Below, piece by piece: positions 57,018-64,000 of a stretch of 64,000 bases of DNA. This stretch comes from Lotus japonicus (lineage: Eukaryota; Streptophyta; Magnoliopsida; Fabales; Fabaceae): the NCBI RefSeq assembly GCF_012489685.1, contig NC_080044.1:66636732-66700731 (forward strand). The letters are read 5' to 3'. Numbering within the stretch: position 1 is the first letter of the stretch; every line of letters starts with the position of its first letter. The notes beneath the pieces were generated by a model. It saw only the letters and a list, made by a program, of their open reading frames with translations. It made no database searches and was not told the DNA's origin. A program made the translations under genes and the position numbers.

Positions 57018-60000
57018 TCACAAATGTTGTGCTCTCCAGTCCACAGCGAAATTCCCACCACTTTCATCATCACTGGATGACTCTTCATGTCTGGACTCCT
57101 TGGTTACAACCTCAGAAGATTTACTACGCTTCGCAGATTTAGAAGCCTTTTGCTCCAATCTCTTCCTCTTCAACAACTCCACTTTCTCCCTGAAGTTCCT
57201 GTTGAAAGATTAAAAAAAGAGGATTGAGGGATGGGAGGTGTAAAGGCAATTTAGTACAGGCTAGAGAATAGAACAGATGATGTAACGAAAATGCCAAAGA
57301 CAGATAAACATACTTTTGCTCTACAGATTCAGCTTCTTCTATCATTTCAGCAGCATCAATCTGCTCGTTAAGACAAAGATTTAATCATATTCCATGTTTG
57401 TACAACATATACATCTTGAGTTAAAAAATTATGATTGAAAAAATAGCAGAGAGAATAATGATCATCACCTCTTCTTCCTCAAAACGATCATCCACCTCCT
57501 TCAAGTCCTCTTGAATCAACTTCTCAAATTCCTTGTATTCATCTCTTAAGAGAGGATTTGGAAGAAATCAACATCATTATATGTCTCAATCCATTTAACT
57601 AATGAAATTTTCCATAAGATTGAATAAAACAAAGTGTTTGCAGAACCAATAGCATAGAAGGGGGACTCTCAATACTGCACTAACAACTTAAATACCAGGC
57701 AATAACATGGCCAAAAAGAACAATAAGAAACCAGGTAAAGTCATCACAGAATGTGATTATAACAGCAGGACTAAATGTGATTGTATGAGCAGCAAACAAG
57801 GTTACTGAATACTGATGCTATGAAATAGTCTTGTTTTCTATCAAGAAATTCAATATTCTTTTTTTCACTATATATGGGCAACATTTCTACCACAAGGGTA
57901 TGTATATTTCTGTTATCTTTACTTTCATGTAAATCAGATTCATGACTGTTTAATGTAGTAGAACAGGTATAGATGCACAAACAACATAAAGTGGAACCTA
58001 CTTGATATCTGGCTTAACAGGCTTAATGCCACGTGCCCGCAAATCGGCTTCCTTATTATCAAAAAAGCCTTCCGGCAGAGCCTCTTTTACTGGCTTGGTC
58101 TCTTTATCTGCAGTCTTGTCTGATGTCTGCCTAGTCTCCATTGCTGCTTGACTACTAACCTTTGACTGTGCAGTATTATTGGCATGAAAATTACCTTTCT
58201 CATTTTCCAAGTCCTTTTCTGGAAGCAAAAATGTCAATGAAACAAAAGTTAAGTTAATATTAAGTGCTGCAACTGCAACCAATGCCATCAGGAGGAACAA
58301 GAGGTTCAAGATATGATAAAGCCCCAATTGTATCTATCCAATAATGATAATAAAAGACCACATGTTGTTCATTACATGAAATTTATTAAGACAGAAAAAA
58401 AAAACATTACAAAGGATACAGGATCATCTACATCAAAAAAAGGGGGAAAAGAAAATAAAACAATGAATTCTTTTGAGAAGTCTCACAATGACTAGAGATA
58501 TGGCCAAGATAACTCTAATATATTGGAAGACAGTCCTCCCCTCTAAGAAATTCCAAGAACAATGAAATGAATTATGAAATAATCAATGAGGGACCACTCT
58601 TCAATAAGCATCAGCTTTTTGTGGCCTACATGACCTTAGGCTATCTTTGCATTTACGTTCAGTTTAACCCCAACGAGGCAACAGACTCCCTTTCACGTTT
58701 AGGCACTTTGGAATTCATGTGCATGTGTTCCAAGAGAGACCAACCAACGTTACCAAACACACACTTAGACCTCATATTCATGTTAAACAATTTTGTGAAT
58801 CATCTTATGTCTTTCTCTCTTAGACCCGCCCATACCTCAATAGGTATTATACAATCCAACTATTTTGCTATTATTCATCCTCTTCAATGCTTCTTCCAGC
58901 TCATATTCCCAAATTCTATGGTAGAAGGTATAGTGTTGATCCTCCTCTCTAGTGTTTAGCCTATCATTGACCTAAAACAAAAGATTCCAACTGCGAAATT
59001 CCCCCCATTTAAGTTACATAGAAAGTGGAAACTCCAAGAAAAAAAAGGGAACTTTACTCTTAAAAGGTATGCATTGTAATGGTGTGAATGAACAAACTGG
59101 ATATAAATAGCTAGAAAAAAAAATGTGTCTATGAACAAAAATCACAAGAGTGGTTATGGTGTGGATGGAAGTGCAATTCTATGTATTTATATGTACAAGA
59201 ATATAAACAGAGACAATTTCATTTTTCCAAAGAAATCCTTACCAGAGCTTGCCTTTCTTGCATGACTGTCATCAAAAAAATTTGGTGGAAGCACCGACGA
59301 TGACTGAGGTTTAGGCACTTCTTGTGAAGATTGGGGCATTTTGAATTGTGAGACTGAAGGCTGTTCTGGTTTGGCCTTGGTAATTTCAGGCTTTGCATTA
59401 TTGTTTTGAGTTAGTCCTGCTGCATTTGCTTTAAGATTACTTATTGCCTGACCAAAACAATCATTCCATTAAAGTAAGCTCATTTTGGGGTGGGGTTTGG
59501 GGGTCGGGGAGGTTGTGAAACATATGTAAAGGGAAACAAATCTTAATCAGACATGCCCCCAATAAAGTTACAATAAGATCATCTAAACATGAGCAAAAAG
59601 AATTTTGAGAAAAAAAATATAATAAACCCATCAAAAGATGTTTAAATACATGTAACCTCATGCATAACATGAATGAGATTGTAAATATCCTCACCTCACG
59701 ATGCTTACGAGAAACTTGATGTGCATCCCAATTAGACTCAGACTTCAAAACAACATCACAAACCCGGCAAACAGGCTGATCAAATTCATTATACCTGTAT
59801 GCATATATGCCCAGAAACACACAAAAAAAAATAGTCACAATAATAATAGTAATAAGAAAATACAAACAAATCAGCTTGGAAATGTGCACTTCTATGCCAA
59901 GCCAAGAAAGAGGCATGTCTTAGCAGGCACATCAGTAGCTATAGGGTGCGTTTGGAAAACAGCTGAATTAAACGCTTATGGCCATAAGCGCTTATTCAAA

Positions 60001-60521
60001 AGCTATTTTGAGAAATTTATTAAAACAAGTTAAAAATAGGTCATAAATAAGCATAAGCTCTTATTCTAAGCTATTCTGAACAGCTTTGAAAATAAGCTGA
60101 AAACTACTTATAGTTAGGTCATAAGCTAGTTACATAAACTCTCTCAAACACTTGCATAACATTTATGGCTATAAGTTAAGCTCAAATAAGTTATTCCAAA
60201 CAGGGCCTTGATCACATTGCAAACTCAAACATAAACAGCTGCCAACATGTACATCAACAAAAAATGAACCAAATGAATAAAAGGGCACAACTCAATGCAT
60301 AAGCATAAAACCATGATGGACAAGTGTGTAAGTAAAGCAGCATAAAATTGACAATCCTATAAGCAGCTTGCAATCGTTGATGTTTGTGAACAGAAAAAAC
60401 AAATTGATGAATGAAGTGAATAGAGAACCAACCTCACAAGGGGAGATTCAATGCGTTTTTCCTTCTTCTGGGCATTCAATTTAGCACGAAACAATGCCTT
60501 TTTCTTAGCTTGCGCATCCAT
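57018..60521 (-). CDS. ZNF830-type C2H2 zinc-finger nuclear protein
   Basis: Minus-strand exons are 60521-60433, 59794-59695, 59447-59243, 58218-58002, 57544-57469, 57360-57314 and 57198-57018, giving 304 residues. All junctions are GT-AG and in phase. A single finger, C-x2-C-x12-H-x5-H (Cys39, Cys42, His55, His61; CRVCDVVLKSESNWDAHQ), is followed by two family motifs (LPPNFFDD and LPEGFFDN), an acidic coiled-coil (EFEKLIQEDLKEVDDRFEEE) and a basic tail with KRKRLEQKASKSAKRSK. This is the layout of ZNF830/CCDC16, a nuclear protein linked to pre-mRNA splicing and genome stability in animals. A plant homologue is reported to affect ABA and ROS responses (from memory). ATG 60521 gives MDAQAKKKALFRAKLNAQKK, the usual start; earlier in-frame Met codons are not family-like. 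Confidence 0.9.
59944..60207. mobile_element. MITE in ZNF830 intron 1
   Basis: GGGTGCGTTTGG at the left and CCAAACAGGGCC at the right are imperfect inverted ends of a 264-bp AT-rich segment. The interior has CGCTTATGGCCATAAGCG and repeated ATAAGCT motifs, seen in a common legume MITE group. The flanking triplets do not match, so the target duplication is lost or the borders are slightly off. Confidence 0.6.
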
Positions 60522-62340
60522 GTTAGTTCCTGTTCTTTGGAACAAGAGTATAGCGTAAGGGGAAGCGATTCGGAAATAAAAAGCGATTTGGAACAAGAAA
60601 ATTGTTCAAATCAAATCTACTCTATTATTACCATTACCACGGAGAACAAGGGAAAAGCCACAAAGGGGGGTTTGCCAATTGCAACCGGGTAATTTAACCC
60701 GAACCGATTGTTTTGGGCAAGGAGACGCAGGACTCACTCAACAATAAGTCCATCAAATAATTTACAATAATGTTTTCTTCATACTTGATACTTTGTTAAT
60801 ATTGGGTTGCTCTTAGTTTTGGTCTTGTTATTTTTTTCCTCATCATTTTGTTAAGCGGTTTCACTTTTCATCATAAGATTATGTTGCTTCTCTTTCCGGT
60901 TTCATATAAAAAAGGTTTTGCGTACCACTATTTTATTAAGACACTTTGATATCCAATAGTTGTGGTGGTTTCTGACCGTCACAAATTACATAATTTATTA
61001 AAAAAATTAAATTTCACAATTTGTGGCGGTTAAAAACCTCATAACTTATAGGTGTCGAGTGTGTTCGTGGTCCACAAAACTCGCAGTGAGAAGCTAGGAC
61101 ATGAGCAAAAGAGTTGCAAGGATGCTACTGAGAAAGGTTCGCGCATCCTCTCACTTGTTTTCCGTTTTTCCAAGGTACCTACAACCACTGTCATTAAAGC
61201 AATTCTCTTAATACTTGAAAATCACGTTAAGTTAAGTAGGTAGGTCTCTATAAATTTGTTTTTCATACACACCGCCCCAAATTAAACCCTAACCTAGATC
61301 CTCAAAAAATCAACTATCTACGGGTGTGCTGAAACATGTTGATTAACTCTATCGTTGTACATACGCATATTCCAGCATTCTACTATCAAAAATAGGAGTG
61401 AAAATGAGCTAAACTAGACTTTACTTAAATAGGTATGACTTATTTAAAAAATTCAAGGTCTGAATCTAACCTGTTATATGTCATTGGTTTTTTTTCGGCC
61501 TAACACTTGGTTTGATGAAAGTCTCTATATATCATATCATATGACATTCAAGTATATCAACAGATCTATTTGTGCACATGTCAACAAATTTATAAGTAAT
61601 GAGAAAAATATAATATCGTCCAAGAAAAAGTAAACAAGTCACCGGTCAGTCTTTATCTATAGAGGTTTATATGGTTAAATAATTATATAGTCTACCATAA
61701 GTATATAAATAAGTAAATAAGTATGTAATTTTTATATTATAATAGAAATTCAATGAAAAATGATAGAAATGATTTTATATTTATTTAAATAGGTCAGCAT
61801 GTTAAGCTTGCAACTTGCAAGGCATTCTAAGTGGCCTAAGTGTGACATTCAATTTCTAACTAAAAAGGCATTTCAAAAACCTTACGTCTTGTTTATTTAT
61901 TAATTTGGTGTGACTTAGCGGTCTTAGCCTTGATCCTGATGCAGGCTATGTCATAAGTCACTGTAGGCAGTCCGACCTACTTTCATCCCCGCAATAAACT
62001 GTTAAATTCGTCTCATTTTAATTTACTTCAGTTAATGTAAGTTTCGTGCTTTTTTAATTTTCATTGTTTTATTATCAACCAAATGATTGTCTTTTCGTAT
62101 AATCTATTACATTGTAGCCTTTGTTCTCCTTTTACATGTAATTGATTTCGTTTCAATTTGTTCTTCTTTCAGATTTTGCCTCTATTGCTTCCATTCTTCC
62201 AATGTACTATCTTGAAAATATGTAAGTTTCTTGCATTTTATGTACTTTTTTATTGTTTCATTGTCTCCTAAAAATGACTCTTTAGGTAAGGACAATTTTA
62301 TTTCACTTTATGCTGTTGATTGCGGGGAGGACGCTAGGGT
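60522..62340. other. upstream and intergenic DNA, no gene supported
   Basis: This is upstream DNA of the ZNF830-type gene and beyond. A short GTGGCGGTTAAAAACC-like stretch at about 60955-61040 resembles terminal parts of CACTA-type elements but cannot be bounded. No gene is seen. Confidence 0.45.
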
Positions 62341-62365
62341 TTTGTCTCCCAACATATCCGTCTCG

Positions 62366-62535
62366 AGAAAACGAAGCGAAAAGGAAGAAAATGGTGAAGG
62401 GCAAGCTCGCTCTCTCCAGCTGTGGTAAGAACCATTCTTCTAATTTTTTCTACCATTTGTTTTGTGGAAAACGAAGCGAGAGGGAAGAAATCCACAAAGA
62501 GCAAGTTCGTTCTCTCCAACTGTGGTAAGAACCTT
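62366..62535 (+). repeat. diverged tandem duplication of about 100 bp
   Basis: GAAAACGAAGCGA-GGAAGAAA and CTCTCCARCTGTGGTAAGAACC occur twice, with GAAAACGAAGCG at about 62367 and 62467. Each copy ends in a splice-donor-like TGTGGTAAGAACC. The origin is unknown; it could be a decayed exon that was duplicated. No protein family was recognised. Confidence 0.65.
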
Positions 62536-62539
62536 TTTC

Positions 62540-64000
62540 CTTTTTCCCCCTTCTTTCTGCATTTTGACTTCAGAGGTCAGACTTATTTTTCTGCAATTTA
62601 TTTTTCACATTAGGTTGTTGTCTTCTTTATTCTCATTTCTCATCTTCCACTCCAGTAAGATACAATCTTTATTCCTCAATTCAATTTTTTTTCACATTAG
62701 GTTGCTATCTTCTTTATGTTATTCCTCATATGGGTGCATGATTTCAAAAATGAAATCTTATTAAGTATCCCCGGGCTCAAGAAGTTTCTCAATATTTTAA
62801 TTCATTTAATTCTCTCCTCATACTGTTATCTCAATTGATTCTCTCCTAATTATATACTAAACCTCCCTTCTACTTTCTATTAAAAAGATATTCATTTTAA
62901 TTTTTAATTGCCAAGAATTGTCACTCATACATTTACAAGTTTTAATGCCCTCATTTTGGAAGAGCTCTCTAATAAGGTCAAATGTGACATCTTCTTTTTC
63001 ATTTATATGTGGTTATTGAGGAATTTAGTGGTTACATATTAGTAATTAATGTCAGTTAGGGAATTTTAGAGGGCATGATTAGTTAGTTAGGATATATACA
63101 AGACATTAATCCTAAATAAGTTGACAGTTTAAACATTAAATTTGATATCAATGCCAATAAAAACTTTCTACTAACCCTTTCCACTACAACAATTACAAGT
63201 ACTAACTCTCTAATAAGTCTAACTATTTTTCTTCTTTATTTGTGGCCATTCTATACACAAGTTGATTTATTGTTGAATGCATATATTGACATGAGTGAGA
63301 AAGGAAAAGACCTGAGCCAGGTGCTACAACTCATATTGAAGGGGACTAAGAGGGGGGAAGAGAATGAAGAGGAGGAAGAAGAAAATGATGATTCTGAGCA
63401 GTAGGACAACAATAGTGTTGCAAATGACTTTTCTTTTTCCTCAACTTTCTTGATATGTTGTTTTCAAGTGTTGTTTGCTATACTTAATTTAAAGGTATGC
63501 TATGAACATCATGTTATTGCATAAGAAAGTTTGAGTTTTCTTAATTTGTCTAGCCAACATTACAATGTATCAATTATATTAAATATTAATTGCGTTATTC
63601 ATGGTGAATTGACAAAGATACAACTTTATTATTGAAGAGAATTTTTTTTATAAATTGAAAGGCATATTTTATCGTACTCTAAGAGAGTAACGGTAAAGTA
63701 AATTATATCATTTTTTGTAAGTGATTGATTAGTTGGTTAAATGGTATTAGTTTGTGGTTAATTATAAGGATAGAGTGGTTAAATTAATTTGATGTTTCAA
63801 GAAAAAAGATACTCTTTTTGATTCATCAGAAAACAAGAATAGTACATCGTACCCTAATAAAAATTTAGTATTTTTCTATTGTAACGTCTATAAACTATAT
63901 AAAAGTGAAGCTTTTGCAACTTTGAGGGTAAGATGAGAATTCAATAAATCAATGCACATGCGACAATAAAATTTCTACTAACCCCCACTCAGTTTTTTGG
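62540..64000. other. AT-rich right end, possible small acidic ORF
   Basis: No gene is firmly supported. A 37-codon frame at 63291-63404 ends in a strongly acidic tail (EENEEEEEENDDSEQ) before TAG. It could be the last exon of an unrecognised gene or chance, since purine-rich DNA readily encodes Glu/Lys. Confidence 0.3.

Noticed and set aside
58567..58959. 130-codon plus-strand frame as a gene
   Set aside because: It is antisense to intron 3 of the ZNF830-type gene and has no family features or splice support.

Overview
This window is nuclear DNA of a flowering plant. It has AT-rich intergenic DNA, GT-AG introns, plant-type transposons and five protein genes of plant families. The LINE 3' ends and MITEs look like those of papilionoid legumes. 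That assignment is recalled rather than proven, and the species is not determined.

Five host genes can be modelled. They are an IBH1-like non-DNA-binding bHLH regulator (14976-15527, +), a FORKED1-like VAN3-binding/PH protein (40376-43105, +, 7 exons), the GPI-anchor mannosyltransferase PIG-B (46027-49328, +, 9 exons), a plastid-type GNAT acetyltransferase (52226-55575, -, 5 exons) and a ZNF830-type C2H2 nuclear protein (57018-60521, -, 7 exons). All splice junctions were read by eye from GT/AG sites that keep the frame and the family-like protein sequence. The genes are unrelated in function and are transcribed separately.

The rest is mostly mobile DNA, and many elements can be delimited exactly by target-site duplications (TSDs). 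From the left: a Mutator-like element with 9-bp TSD (2637-3990); a 4.5-kb L1 LINE with 19-bp TSD (4147-8671); a second truncated L1 with 16-bp TSD (8847-9586); a tRNA-derived SINE (11114-11241); LINE tails inside and near the bHLH gene; a SINE split by a hAT element (19571-21964) that itself carries another inverted-repeat element; an RNase H-bearing LINE (23500-25246); a Ty1/copia element (26255-37511); small MITEs; a 543-bp Mutator-like hairpin element (49695-50237); a PIF/Harbinger-type element (50869-51990); an L1-in-RTE nest inside an intron of the GNAT gene; and a Stowaway MITE (56113-56405).

The most striking structure is inside the copia element. A 6.4-kb LTR element without coding capacity (28860-35243) has inserted in its integrase region, in the opposite orientation. 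Each of its nearly identical 1.7-kb LTRs carries four pairs of CTCGCTTAAGCGAG-like palindromes. The two centres of every pair are exactly 21 bp apart, about two DNA turns. The array ends about 19 bp upstream of a TATAAAAG box read on the minus strand. Three more pairs, spaced 21, 20 and 21 bp, lie in the internal region. This looks like a dedicated cis-regulatory array and is the best candidate for something undescribed here.
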